A stretch of DNA of 64,000 nt from Acidobacteriales bacterium 59-55. GTDB lineage: Bacteria; Acidobacteriota; Terriglobia; Terriglobales; Acidobacteriaceae. Shown here piece by piece: positions 48,338 to 57,459 of the stretch. A model generated the notes under the pieces. That model did no database searches. It saw only the letters and a program-made list of their open reading frames with translations, and had not been told where the DNA came from. The first letter of the stretch is position 1. Each line of letters opens with the position of its first letter. The stretch spans positions 186,001 to 250,000 of the forward strand of contig MKSV01000004.1 of the NCBI GenBank assembly GCA_001897435.1. Reading direction: 5' to 3'. The position numbers were made by a program, and so were the translations under genes.

Positions 48338-50875
48338 TCAGGCGAGGCTAGGGAGAGAGAGAAAGGCCGCATTTATTCCTGCGGTATGGGCAGCTACCAC
48401 GGTCCCTCCGCTGCCGGCCTCAAGCGATATCTCCGCTCTCCCGTTGTACATCTGCACAAGGCGGGAGCCTCGTGACGTGCCGCGATTGTCGATCAGCTTT
48501 CCTGCTCCCGCGAGCGTGAAATGCACTTGATTCCGTGCATCCAGGCAGAGAATGCCATTCGCGTCATAGAGACGGGCTTCCACCGTTACTGTCTCTTTGC
48601 CGTCAACCGCATTGCGCGATATCTCAGATAACTTCAACTTCGCCGGCGCGCTCCACTTCTCGGTCTGGTAGAGAAATTCAATCTCATCCTCGACTTTCGT
48701 GTTTCCCTGAATTGCGACGACGCGAAGATTGTTTTTACCCCGGACGAATGGAGTCATCCAGCGCAGTCCGGCAGCAGGGAAGTCTTGACTGTTGCGCTGC
48801 TTCACGCCGGCTGACTTGCCATTAACGAACAACTCGGCCTTCTCGCAGTTGGAGTAGACCTTGACCATCTTCGCTTCGCCCGCATCTCCCCAGCGTATCG
48901 GCCAACTGTGACCGTAGAGGTGAACCATGGGCGTCTCGCTCCAATAGGATTGGAAGACGAAGTAGCCCTCCTTCTTCGTCATGTCGCGCTCAATCACACC
49001 CTTCTGGTTGATGCGCGGAACCGGGTTCTCCACTCGCAGTGGAGTCGTGAAGTCTTTGAAGACCCATTGGGCTGAACCCGCCAGCCAGGGCAGAGTCTCC
49101 TGCGTCTTCAAATACCAGTCGAACAGGTTGCAGGCATAGGTCTCCGACCAGTCGCCATCCTTCGAGACGCGCGACTGTCCGCCGGTGAGCAGATAGTCCA
49201 TGCCGCGCTCGTCGGTGCCTCGTCCGGTGACGATCTTCGCCAGTACCTTGTCGGGATCTTCGGAGTGCCGCCGCGCATGGCTGTCTGCTCCCCACTCCGC
49301 GTGAAAGAGATGGTCGACACGTTCGCGCTCGGTCTCCAGCGTCTTTTGATACTCCGTATACTCGCCGCGATACCAGCCAGCCCAGATCGATGGCGAATAG
49401 ACGTCGGTGATGTCGCGCGCGAAGTCGCAGCGGCGCATAGTCGTGAAGCGTGAGGGATCAAGCTGGTGAGACAGAGTATTCAGCTCTTCAAAGAGCGCTC
49501 GAATCTTCTGTTGATTGATCTCGGGATATTCCGTCGGCCAATCGTCTTCATTGCCCAATCCCCAGAGCAGAATGCTGGGATGGTTGTAGTGCTCGGCGAT
49601 CATGGTGCGAAGCTTGTCGCGCGTCATCTGCTTGAAAGTCTCATTGCCGACGCCACCCCGGCACCATGGAACCTCTTCCCACACCAGAATCCCCAGCCGA
49701 TCGCAGTTCGCCAGCACGCGTCGCGACTGCTGGTAGTGCGCCAGCCGGATGAAGTTCACGCCCATGTCTTTGATCAGTTGCATCTCCTGGTCAATCAGTT
49801 CATCGGGCATCGCCGCGGCGTATCCGGCATGGTCCTCGTGCCGGTGCGTGCCGCGCAGCAGCAGGCGCTCGCCGTTCAGTTTGAATGGCCCGTGTTTTAC
49901 GAACTCAGTGTGGCGAATCCCGAAGTTCTCCCGTGCGATATACTCTCCGCCTTCTCCGCGTACCGTGATGCGGCACTGATAAAGATGTGGCGATGCGGGA
50001 CTCCACAACCGCGGAGCGCCCACCGTAAAGCTGGCCATCTCCTTCGCCTCTTTCCACGGTGCCAGCGTGTGCTTGGAGTGATGAACCGATACACTTTTTG
50101 CATCGGTAACGTCGATTGAAATCTCAAGCGATCCATTACTACTGGAGGGATTGTAGAGCCAGCCTAGGATTGAGACCCTGGCCGCGCTGCCAGGCCCCGC
50201 CAGTTCCGTTTGTACGTGCACCGTCTCCAGCGAAACTGCCGGGACATAGACCAGATTGACATGGCGATACAGCCCACCATAAAGGCTGAAATCGCTGAGA
50301 TCCGAGGGAATGCGGTCTAGGTCTCGGGAGTTGTCGCAGAGTACCGCGATGGGAATTCCATCCACCTCTTTCGTCTTGGCCGAGGCGTTCCCAGTCTTCT
50401 TCGAAGCTGCAACCGGGTCTGTGATATCGACGACAAACTCATCGTATCCTCCCGTATGTTTACCCGCCAGCACTTCTCCGACATACACGGCGGCAGTCTG
50501 CCCGGCTCCTTCGAAGTGCAGCAGGGTGCGTCCTCCTTTGTATGGATTCGCTATCGTCACATGCGTCCGATACCATCCATTGCCCTTGTAGTACGGCACA
50601 TCCGGGTCGCATGCGTCGTAAGCGTTAAAGCAGTGCGGCATTGCAACGGGTTGCCAAACGGCTGTCTCCTTGCTGTGCCACACCTCCCATAAACCTCCCA
50701 TCGACTCCTGCAGGTACTCCCACCCGGTCGATAAACGGCGAGTCTGAGCGTCATCGGCAGCATTCACTCCACTGCCAGCCAGGGCAGCGATCGAGGCATG
50801 GAGTGGAGAGTGCGGAAGCAGAGAAGCGGCCGCGACGGTGGTGCCTGTCTTTAGAAACTGTCGACGGGAGTACAT
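48338..50875 (-). CDS. Glycoside hydrolase family 2 beta-galactosidase-like enzyme, Tat-exported
   Basis: I start at ATG 50875 (AGGAG about 10 bases upstream), which puts a twin-arginine leader YSRRQFLKTGTTVAAASLLP at the N-terminus. The 845-residue enzyme has the GH2 order: jelly-roll sugar-binding domain, Ig-like domain, TIM barrel (LLLRGTHRHEDHAGYAAAMP; acid/base Glu in LLWGLGNEDDW; nucleophile Glu in HAEWGADSH), then the C-terminal DUF4982-like and Ig-like domains. Likely periplasmic or surface beta-galactosidase acting on galactan side chains. It is divergent from GH105 at 51094. Confidence 0.92.
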   Translation of the reverse strand: MYSRRQFLKTGTTVAAASLLPHSPLHASIAALAGSGVNAADDAQTRRLSTGWEYLQESMGGLWEVWHSKETAVWQPVAMPHCFNAYDACDPDVPYYKGNGWYRTHVTIANPYKGGRTLLHFEGAGQTAAVYVGEVLAGKHTGGYDEFVVDITDPVAASKKTGNASAKTKEVDGIPIAVLCDNSRDLDRIPSDLSDFSLYGGLYRHVNLVYVPAVSLETVHVQTELAGPGSAARVSILGWLYNPSSSNGSLEISIDVTDAKSVSVHHSKHTLAPWKEAKEMASFTVGAPRLWSPASPHLYQCRITVRGEGGEYIARENFGIRHTEFVKHGPFKLNGERLLLRGTHRHEDHAGYAAAMPDELIDQEMQLIKDMGVNFIRLAHYQQSRRVLANCDRLGILVWEEVPWCRGGVGNETFKQMTRDKLRTMIAEHYNHPSILLWGLGNEDDWPTEYPEINQQKIRALFEELNTLSHQLDPSRFTTMRRCDFARDITDVYSPSIWAGWYRGEYTEYQKTLETERERVDHLFHAEWGADSHARRHSEDPDKVLAKIVTGRGTDERGMDYLLTGGQSRVSKDGDWSETYACNLFDWYLKTQETLPWLAGSAQWVFKDFTTPLRVENPVPRINQKGVIERDMTKKEGYFVFQSYWSETPMVHLYGHSWPIRWGDAGEAKMVKVYSNCEKAELFVNGKSAGVKQRNSQDFPAAGLRWMTPFVRGKNNLRVVAIQGNTKVEDEIEFLYQTEKWSAPAKLKLSEISRNAVDGKETVTVEARLYDANGILCLDARNQVHFTLAGAGKLIDNRGTSRGSRLVQMYNGRAEISLEAGSGGTVVAAHTAGINAAFLSLPSLA

Positions 50876-51093
50876 ACTGGCGTTCGCTCCTGTGCCGTTC
50901 ACTTTGGGCGGCGATATGATCGTTCCGGCAGCGCACTCGAAAGAATAATTCAAAGCATTAACAAAATGCTATATCTTCAATGATATAGAGACTCGATCAT
51001 TTGCATGTCAAGGTTTGGAGCGCACGGGGTATCAGGTTGCGTGATGTCGTTCCAGTTGTTATCAATGAACATCTGATCTTAAGGGAGCCCCTC

Positions 51094-52314
51094 ATGCCTG
51101 TCGTCGAAAAAACGTTAACGCGGTTCCCGCGTAAAGCCCGCCGTCGCAATTTCCTGGGTGCGCTTATACTCGGCACTCTTCTTGCAGGCTCCATTGGAGT
51201 CTCCGCGCAAACGCCTGCGCATCCCCAAAAAGTCGTTCCCGTCGACCGCAACGCCGCTGGAGACGCTCCCGACGATCCCGGTCCGCTGGCCGCGAATCTC
51301 TCCTCGGCGATTCAACCCAAAGCGATCTCTGCCGCAATGAAGAAAGTGGCCGATTGGGAGTTGACAGTTGCCGAGCCCAGTTTCAATCAGCAGTGGACCT
51401 TCGCTGCGCTCTATGATGGTCTGCTCGCCGCTTCGGCCACCACGGGCGATGCAAAATATCGCAACGCAGTCGTGCGCATGTCGCAGCGGTATGACTGGCA
51501 ACTGCTGGACAATCGTTTCCCGCACGCTGACGACCAGGCGCTTGGCCAGGCCTATCTCGACCTTTACCTCCGGGACCGCAAGCCTGTGCGCCTCGCGAAT
51601 ACGAAAGCCATCATGGACCGCCTCGTCGTGCGCCCCGACGATCCTAATAAATTGCTCTGGTGGTGGTGTGACGCGTTATTCATGTCGCCCCCCGTCCTGC
51701 TCCGTACCTATGCGATCACCCACGATCAAAAGTACCTCGACTATATGGACCACGAGTGGTGGCTGACCTCAGCGAAGCTCTATGACCCTGAGGAGCACCT
51801 TTACTTCCGCGACGACCGCTACCTCAATCAGAAGCAGGAGAATGGCAGGAAGCTCTTCTGGTCGCGTGGCAACGGATGGGTGATGGGCGGCCTCGTCAAC
51901 GTGCTTGAATATCTGCCCGCCGACTATCCCAGCCGCGCAAAATATGTCGAACAGTTCCGCCAGATGGCCGCGGCCCTTGCTGCGATTCAAAGCGCCGACG
52001 GCCTCTGGCGCTCAGGTCTTCTCGATCCCGACGCGTACGAGCTTCCCGAGGTTTCCGGCTCTGCCTTTGTCACCTATGGCATCGCCTACGGTATCAATCA
52101 CAACATTCTCGACCGCGCCAAGTATCAGCCGGTTGTCGAAAAATCGTGGAAGGGGATGTTGAGTCACATTTACGCCGATGGCCGGCTGGGATCGATCCAG
52201 CCCATTGACGGACAACCCGGAAAGTTCAAGCCGTCTGCAAGCTATGTCTACGGTGTCGGCGGCTTCCTGCTCGCGGGCTCGGAGATGCATAAGCTCGCAG
52301 CAGCGAAACACTAA
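51094..52314 (+). CDS. GH105 unsaturated rhamnogalacturonyl hydrolase, secreted
   Basis: A 406-residue protein from ATG 51094 (AAGGGAG upstream) with an N-terminal leader containing ARRRNFLGALILGTLLAGS. The six-hairpin GH105 domain shows WWWCDALFMSPP with the catalytic Asp, DHEWWLTSAKLYDPEEHLYF, RDDRYLNQKQENGRKLFWSR and GNGWVMGGL. The family removes the unsaturated galacturonyl residue left by rhamnogalacturonan lyases. Its stop overlaps the end of the convergent alginate-lyase-like gene by 4 bases. Confidence 0.93.
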   Translation: MPVVEKTLTRFPRKARRRNFLGALILGTLLAGSIGVSAQTPAHPQKVVPVDRNAAGDAPDDPGPLAANLSSAIQPKAISAAMKKVADWELTVAEPSFNQQWTFAALYDGLLAASATTGDAKYRNAVVRMSQRYDWQLLDNRFPHADDQALGQAYLDLYLRDRKPVRLANTKAIMDRLVVRPDDPNKLLWWWCDALFMSPPVLLRTYAITHDQKYLDYMDHEWWLTSAKLYDPEEHLYFRDDRYLNQKQENGRKLFWSRGNGWVMGGLVNVLEYLPADYPSRAKYVEQFRQMAAALAAIQSADGLWRSGLLDPDAYELPEVSGSAFVTYGIAYGINHNILDRAKYQPVVEKSWKGMLSHIYADGRLGSIQPIDGQPGKFKPSASYVYGVGGFLLAGSEMHKLAAAKH

Positions 52315-53522
52315 GTCCCGCTGCTCCCTGACCTTGTCATCCACAGCAACGGCTGACGGATGGGAAAGTTCCGAATGACCTCCGGAACGACAGGGTCAGG
52401 GTTCAGCGTCTTCCACAGCGCGATGTAGTCCTGATCTCCGTAGGCCAGGCCGGAGAAGAGCAGCGCCGGATTCCTGACGGGAAAGTCCTCGAAGTGCTCG
52501 ACATCGTGCGCGAAGGGCCATGCCCCGCGGTCCTTAATGTAGGGATACATGAACGCCATCATCTTGCGCAGGCCGCGTCCATCCGTGGTCGCGAAGCTCC
52601 ACAGGTCTTCAGCTTTTGTCGAGAGACTCTGTGCAATGCCGCAGAAGATATCCATGTCGAACAGCGAATAGCTGTACGGCTTGGTACGCGCCAGTTCGAG
52701 CGGCAAACTGCCATTGGGAGCAATCTGGTGGGGCACCAGTACAGTCCTGAAACGATCACGGCACCATGCCATCACCTCGGCATTTTGCGTAAAGTGCGCG
52801 AACTCCCCCGCCTGCAAAACCCAGCAGGTACCGTGGTTATTCTTCGCGTCGCGCTCCTCCTGCCCGTTCTTTGAAGTGCGCATCCACTCCAGATACTCGG
52901 CAAACCACTGCTGAATCTTCCTGCCGCCTTCGAGTGCGCCGTCCTGCAACAGCACCGTCGCCGCGCGCGCCGGTTCGACCAGGTGTAGCGTGTCGATGAT
53001 CCCAATTCCGCGCCCTTTCGTAATGCCGGAGATCGCCTGCGCATATTGCAGGTTCGCATTCATCCGTGTGGCCGGATCGACGAACCACGCTCGTAGATGC
53101 CGTCCAGCGTGATCCGCATACCTGCGCTTGCCGGTTAACTCCCAGGCGGCAGTCAGCGCCGGAACCATGAGGCTGAGACGCACCATTGCCTCGCGATGCG
53201 CGTTGAAGTTTGACGGGTTCGACATTCCGTCGCGGCGAACATAGGGACCGCCTGGGTTCTTCGGATCGGGCCACCAATAGTCTCCTTCCGAATAGAAGTC
53301 GTGCCGGCCTCCCGCGCTTCGCTCCGAATATTCTGCAGTGACGGTTATAGGTTGAGCAGACAGGTAACGGTCGGCCGCGGCAAGAATCCGCTTCCTGTCC
53401 ACCTTCGCAACCATGTCATAAGGAGTCGCCTTGCTGTGAGGTGCAATGCCCCATGCCATCCTGGCGGAGAGATAGCCTGCCGTTCCGCTGGCTATCGTCA
53501 GAAACTCTCGTCGCGTCTTCAT
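52311..53522 (-). CDS. Alginate-lyase-family (PL5-like) protein, Tat-exported
   Basis: A 403-residue protein from ATG 53522 with a twin-arginine-like leader KTRREFLTIASGTAGYL. The alpha-helical alginate-lyase-family domain is recognisable by YWWPDPKNPGGPYVRRDG, NFNAHREAMVRLSLMVPALT and NNHGTCWVLQAGEFAHFT. Family members cleave uronic acid polymers by beta-elimination. The substrate may be a pectic uronan rather than alginate, given the neighbouring GH105 and GH2. Convergent with GH105. Confidence 0.87.
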   Translation of the reverse strand: MKTRREFLTIASGTAGYLSARMAWGIAPHSKATPYDMVAKVDRKRILAAADRYLSAQPITVTAEYSERSAGGRHDFYSEGDYWWPDPKNPGGPYVRRDGMSNPSNFNAHREAMVRLSLMVPALTAAWELTGKRRYADHAGRHLRAWFVDPATRMNANLQYAQAISGITKGRGIGIIDTLHLVEPARAATVLLQDGALEGGRKIQQWFAEYLEWMRTSKNGQEERDAKNNHGTCWVLQAGEFAHFTQNAEVMAWCRDRFRTVLVPHQIAPNGSLPLELARTKPYSYSLFDMDIFCGIAQSLSTKAEDLWSFATTDGRGLRKMMAFMYPYIKDRGAWPFAHDVEHFEDFPVRNPALLFSGLAYGDQDYIALWKTLNPDPVVPEVIRNFPIRQPLLWMTRSGSSGT

Positions 53523-53741
53523 TCCCATCCGGCAGGTCGTCCCTTCATCATCCAGTCGAGTTCGCAGACCGAACAAATGTGATTCCTGCGGTCCATCATA
53601 CGCATCTCGATTCCATATCCGTGAGGTTGGCGGCTTTGATTGCGGCTACACGCCGACACGGACGCGCAAACTCGGCTTGACGTAATGAATGGCCATTCAG
53701 TAACCTGCACTCGTCCGAGAATTTGTCGCTGGGGTCTGCTG

Positions 53742-56219
53742 ATGTCCGAGAGTCGCACCGCAAAAAGACAGATCCGCAAGGCAGCCGTTCTTGGAGCCGG
53801 AACCATGGGGTCCCGCATCGCCGCCCACATCGCTAATGTCGGGGTTCCCGTCGTCCTGCTCGATATCGTGCCTCCGGGCACAGCTTCGGATGCCGCGAAG
53901 CCGGAGCGCAACCGCTTTGCCCTCGCCGCTCTCGATGCGTTGAAGAAGTCCAAACCGGCAGCCTTCTACACCCTCGACAGTGCCCGGTTCATCACCGTCG
54001 GCAACTTCGATGATGACCTCGGGCTTGTTGCCGACTGCGACTGGATCATCGAGGCAGTTGCCGAGGACCTTGATATCAAGCGCGCTCTACTTGCCCGGGT
54101 ACAGCAGCATCTCTCCCTCGGTGCGATCCTCACAAGCAACACCAGCGGCCTGCCGATTGCCACGATTGCGGCCAGTCTTTCCGACTCGAAGAAGCCGCAT
54201 TTTTTTGGCACGCACTTTTTCAACCCGCCGCGCTACATGCGGCTGCTCGAAATTATTCCCACCGCCGAGACGGACTCCGCCGACCTTGCCACCGTCGAGC
54301 GTTTCTGCGACCGACGCCTGGGCAAGACCATCGTCCGCTCGCACGACACGCCTAACTTCATCGCCAACCGAATCGGCACATTTTCCCTGAGCAACGCCAT
54401 CCGCCTCATGCAGGCGCAGGGACTGACGATTGAAGAGGTAGATCTGCTCACCGGCTCCGCGCTGGGCTGGCCTCGTACCGGCACCTTCCGCCTTGGCGAT
54501 ATGGTTGGCATCGACGTTCTGGCTCACGTCGCAAAAAACTTCGAAGCCAAGGCCGTACAGATTAAAGATGAGCGTGCCGACGTCGTTCTTGCCCCCTTTA
54601 TTAGCAGGATGATCGAGAACAAGTGGCTCGGTGACAAAACAGGGCAGGGGTTTTATAAAAAAATAGACGGAGGCTCCCAGAAGAACGGCGGCAAGGACGC
54701 CGAGGGCCGCGACCTTCGCAGCGTGCTCGACTGGCAGACGCTCGACTACAGGCCAGCCACACGTCCAAAATTTCCTACGCTCGATCTGGCGAAGAATATT
54801 GAGTCAGCCGCTGCACGCATCCCGCAACTACTCCACGCCGACGTGGCGAAGGACAAGGCCGCCGCATTTTACTGGCCGCTGCTCACCGAACTCTTCTCCT
54901 ACGCCGCTAACCGTATTCCAGAGATCGCTGACAGCATTGTCGAAGTCGATCAGGCCATGAAGGCCGGCTTCAACTGGGAGTTGGGTCCCTTCGAGATGTT
55001 CGACGCCGCCGGAGTTCGTGCCGTCACCGATAGGATGCGCGAGCAAGGCCTGCCCATCGCTGCCAATGTGGAAAAGCTTTTGGCCATGGGCGAAAGCTGG
55101 TACAAGGACGACCCCGCCGCCCCCGGCAGACGCCTCTTCTTCGATCCTGTCAGCAGCACCTACAAGCCGGTCGTAATCCTTGACGGCGTTACCTCGCTCG
55201 CCAATATCAAGAAATCGCGCGGCGTCATAAGCAGGAACCCCGGAGCTTCCGTCATCGATCTTGGCAACGGAGTTGCCGCCATCGAACTGCATTCCAGGAT
55301 GAACGCGATTGGCGATGACATCGTCTCGCTCATCACTCGGACGTTGAAGCCCACGAGCGAACACGGTGCCAACTTCGAGGCCTTCGTCATCACCGCCGAC
55401 TCCACCAACTTCTCCGTCGGTGCCAACCTCATGCAGCTTCTGCTCACCATGCAGGACGAGGAATGGGACGAGGTCGACCTCGCCATTCGCGCCTTTCAGA
55501 ACATGACTCAGGCGATCAAGTTCTGCCCCCGCCCCGTGGTGGTTGCGCCGAACGGCCTGTGCCTCGGCGGAGGTACCGAGATATCTCTCCACGCTGCTGG
55601 CCGCCAGCCCCACGCCGAACTCTACATGGGCCTCGTCGAAACCGGCGTTGGTCTCATCCCGGCCGGCGGCGGCTGCAAGGAGATGCTATTGCGCGCTATT
55701 GAAGCCGGCTCCAGTATCCGTCCCGACGCGCGCGGCGAGAGCATCGAGATATTCGAAGCAATTAAGAAGAACTTCGAGACCATCGCCAAGGCCACCGTCT
55801 CCACCTCCGCCGCCGAAGCCCGCAGCCTGGGCTTTCTGCGCCCGGCAGACAATATCACCATGAACCGTGACCGCCTGCTCGCGGATGCCGGCCTCCGTGC
55901 CCGCGCCCTCGCCGATGCCGGATACGCCGCCCCTATTCCTCGCACCGACATCCCCGCTCCCGGCGAGAGCGTTCTGGCAACCTTGAAGCTCGCCGTTTGG
56001 ACCCTGCGCGAAGGCCAGTACATCTCCGACCACGATGCTAAGGTGGCCAACTGGGCTGCCTACACGCTCTGCGGAGGCAAGCTCACGCCCGGCACGCTCA
56101 TCAGCGAACAATATTTGTTAGACCTCGAACGCGAAGCATTTCTCTCGCTTTGTGGCGAAAAGAAGACCCAGGAAAGAATCGCCTTCACTCTCAAGACCGG
56201 CAAGCCGTTGCGGAACTAG
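53742..56219 (+). CDS. 3-hydroxyacyl-CoA dehydrogenase / enoyl-CoA hydratase (FadN-like)
   Basis: An 825-residue beta-oxidation enzyme from ATG 53742. Order of domains: NAD-binding 3-hydroxyacyl-CoA dehydrogenase (GAGTMGSRIAAHIANVGVPV; GTHFFNPPRYMRLLEII), its C-terminal helical domain, then a crotonase-like domain at the C-terminus (LHSRMNAIGDDIV; NFSVGANLMQL; CLGGGTEISLHA). Dehydrogenase first and hydratase last matches FadN-type proteins, the reverse of FadB. First gene of a three-gene operon with thiolase (23-base gap) and acyl-CoA dehydrogenase. Confidence 0.93.
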   Translation: MSESRTAKRQIRKAAVLGAGTMGSRIAAHIANVGVPVVLLDIVPPGTASDAAKPERNRFALAALDALKKSKPAAFYTLDSARFITVGNFDDDLGLVADCDWIIEAVAEDLDIKRALLARVQQHLSLGAILTSNTSGLPIATIAASLSDSKKPHFFGTHFFNPPRYMRLLEIIPTAETDSADLATVERFCDRRLGKTIVRSHDTPNFIANRIGTFSLSNAIRLMQAQGLTIEEVDLLTGSALGWPRTGTFRLGDMVGIDVLAHVAKNFEAKAVQIKDERADVVLAPFISRMIENKWLGDKTGQGFYKKIDGGSQKNGGKDAEGRDLRSVLDWQTLDYRPATRPKFPTLDLAKNIESAAARIPQLLHADVAKDKAAAFYWPLLTELFSYAANRIPEIADSIVEVDQAMKAGFNWELGPFEMFDAAGVRAVTDRMREQGLPIAANVEKLLAMGESWYKDDPAAPGRRLFFDPVSSTYKPVVILDGVTSLANIKKSRGVISRNPGASVIDLGNGVAAIELHSRMNAIGDDIVSLITRTLKPTSEHGANFEAFVITADSTNFSVGANLMQLLLTMQDEEWDEVDLAIRAFQNMTQAIKFCPRPVVVAPNGLCLGGGTEISLHAAGRQPHAELYMGLVETGVGLIPAGGGCKEMLLRAIEAGSSIRPDARGESIEIFEAIKKNFETIAKATVSTSAAEARSLGFLRPADNITMNRDRLLADAGLRARALADAGYAAPIPRTDIPAPGESVLATLKLAVWTLREGQYISDHDAKVANWAAYTLCGGKLTPGTLISEQYLLDLEREAFLSLCGEKKTQERIAFTLKTGKPLRN

Positions 56220-56242
56220 AAGCTCGTAGGAGTTGCACTTCC

Positions 56243-57421
56243 ATGAACGAAGTCGTCATCGCATCGTCGGTTCGCACCGCGGTTGGCAAGGCCCCCCGCG
56301 GTACGCTGCGCGCCGCGCGGCCCGATGACCTCGCCGCGTTCGCCATTCAGGGAGCGTTGGAGCGTATCCCGCAACTGGACAGAAAAGAGATTGAGGACGT
56401 TATCCTCGGCTGCGCCATGCCGGAGGCAGAGCAGGGAATGAACGTCGCCCGCGTTGCCAGCTTTCGCGCCGGCCTCCCCATCGAAACCGCCGCCATGACC
56501 ATCAACCGCTACTGCGCCTCCGGTCTGCAATCCATCGCACTTGCTGCCGACCGCATCCGTGGCGGCAGCGCGGAGATCATCGTCGCGGGCGGCACGGAGA
56601 GCATGTCGTATGTTCCTCTCGGCGGCAACAAGATCTCCGTCAACCCCTGGCTGGTCGAGAACTACCCCGGCTCCTACATGTCGATGGGCCTCACGGCAGA
56701 GCGCGTAGCCGCTCACTACGGCATCACTCGCGAGGCGATGGACCAGTTCTCGTTCGACTCGCACCGGAAGGCGCTCGCGGCAATCGCAGCCGGACATTTT
56801 GATGACGAGATCGTCCCTGTACCTGTGACAAGCACGCGAATCTGTAGCAAAGGCAAGCTCAAATCCGCGGAGACTATCTTCAAGCAGGACGAAGGTCCCC
56901 GCGCCGACACCTCTCTCGAAGCCCTCGCCAAACTCAAGCCCGTCTTCCATGCCAAGGGAACCGTGACGGCAGGGAACTCGTCGCAGACCTCCGACGGAGC
57001 CGCCGCTGCTGTCGTCATGTCGGCCAGCCGTGCCGCTGCACTTGGCATCAAGCCGCTCGGAAAGTTCATCGCCTTTGCCTACGCGGGTTGCGACCCCGAA
57101 GAGATGGGTATCGGCCCCATCTACGCCATTCCCAAAGTCCTCAAGATGGCGGGCCTGTCTCTTGAAGACATTGGCGTCATCGAACTCAATGAAGCCTTTG
57201 CTACTCAGTCGCTCGCTGTCATCAAAGTCCTCGGCATCGACCCCGCCAAAGTCAACGTCAACGGCGGAGCCATCGCCCTCGGCCACCCCCTCGGATGCAC
57301 CGGAGCCAAGCTCACCGCAACGATCCTCCACGAGATGCCCCGCCGCAAAGCCAGGTACGGCATGGTAACCATGTGCGTCGGTGGAGGCATGGGCGCCGCC
57401 GGAATCTTCGAGGCTGTATAA
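56243..57421 (+). CDS. Acetyl-CoA C-acyltransferase (thiolase)
   Basis: A 392-residue thiolase. ATG 56243 gives the normal N-terminus NEVVIASSVRTAVGKAPRG. The acyl-accepting Cys is in INRYCASGLQSIA, His in VNGGAIALGHPLG, and the second Cys in the final GMVTMCVGGGMGAAGIFE. It carries out the last step of fatty acid beta-oxidation. It lies between the FadN-like and acyl-CoA dehydrogenase genes with short gaps. Confidence 0.95.
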   Translation: MNEVVIASSVRTAVGKAPRGTLRAARPDDLAAFAIQGALERIPQLDRKEIEDVILGCAMPEAEQGMNVARVASFRAGLPIETAAMTINRYCASGLQSIALAADRIRGGSAEIIVAGGTESMSYVPLGGNKISVNPWLVENYPGSYMSMGLTAERVAAHYGITREAMDQFSFDSHRKALAAIAAGHFDDEIVPVPVTSTRICSKGKLKSAETIFKQDEGPRADTSLEALAKLKPVFHAKGTVTAGNSSQTSDGAAAAVVMSASRAAALGIKPLGKFIAFAYAGCDPEEMGIGPIYAIPKVLKMAGLSLEDIGVIELNEAFATQSLAVIKVLGIDPAKVNVNGGAIALGHPLGCTGAKLTATILHEMPRRKARYGMVTMCVGGGMGAAGIFEAV

Positions 57422-57459
57422 CGAAGCGTTAACTGCTACTTGGACTAAGGAGCTTTGCT

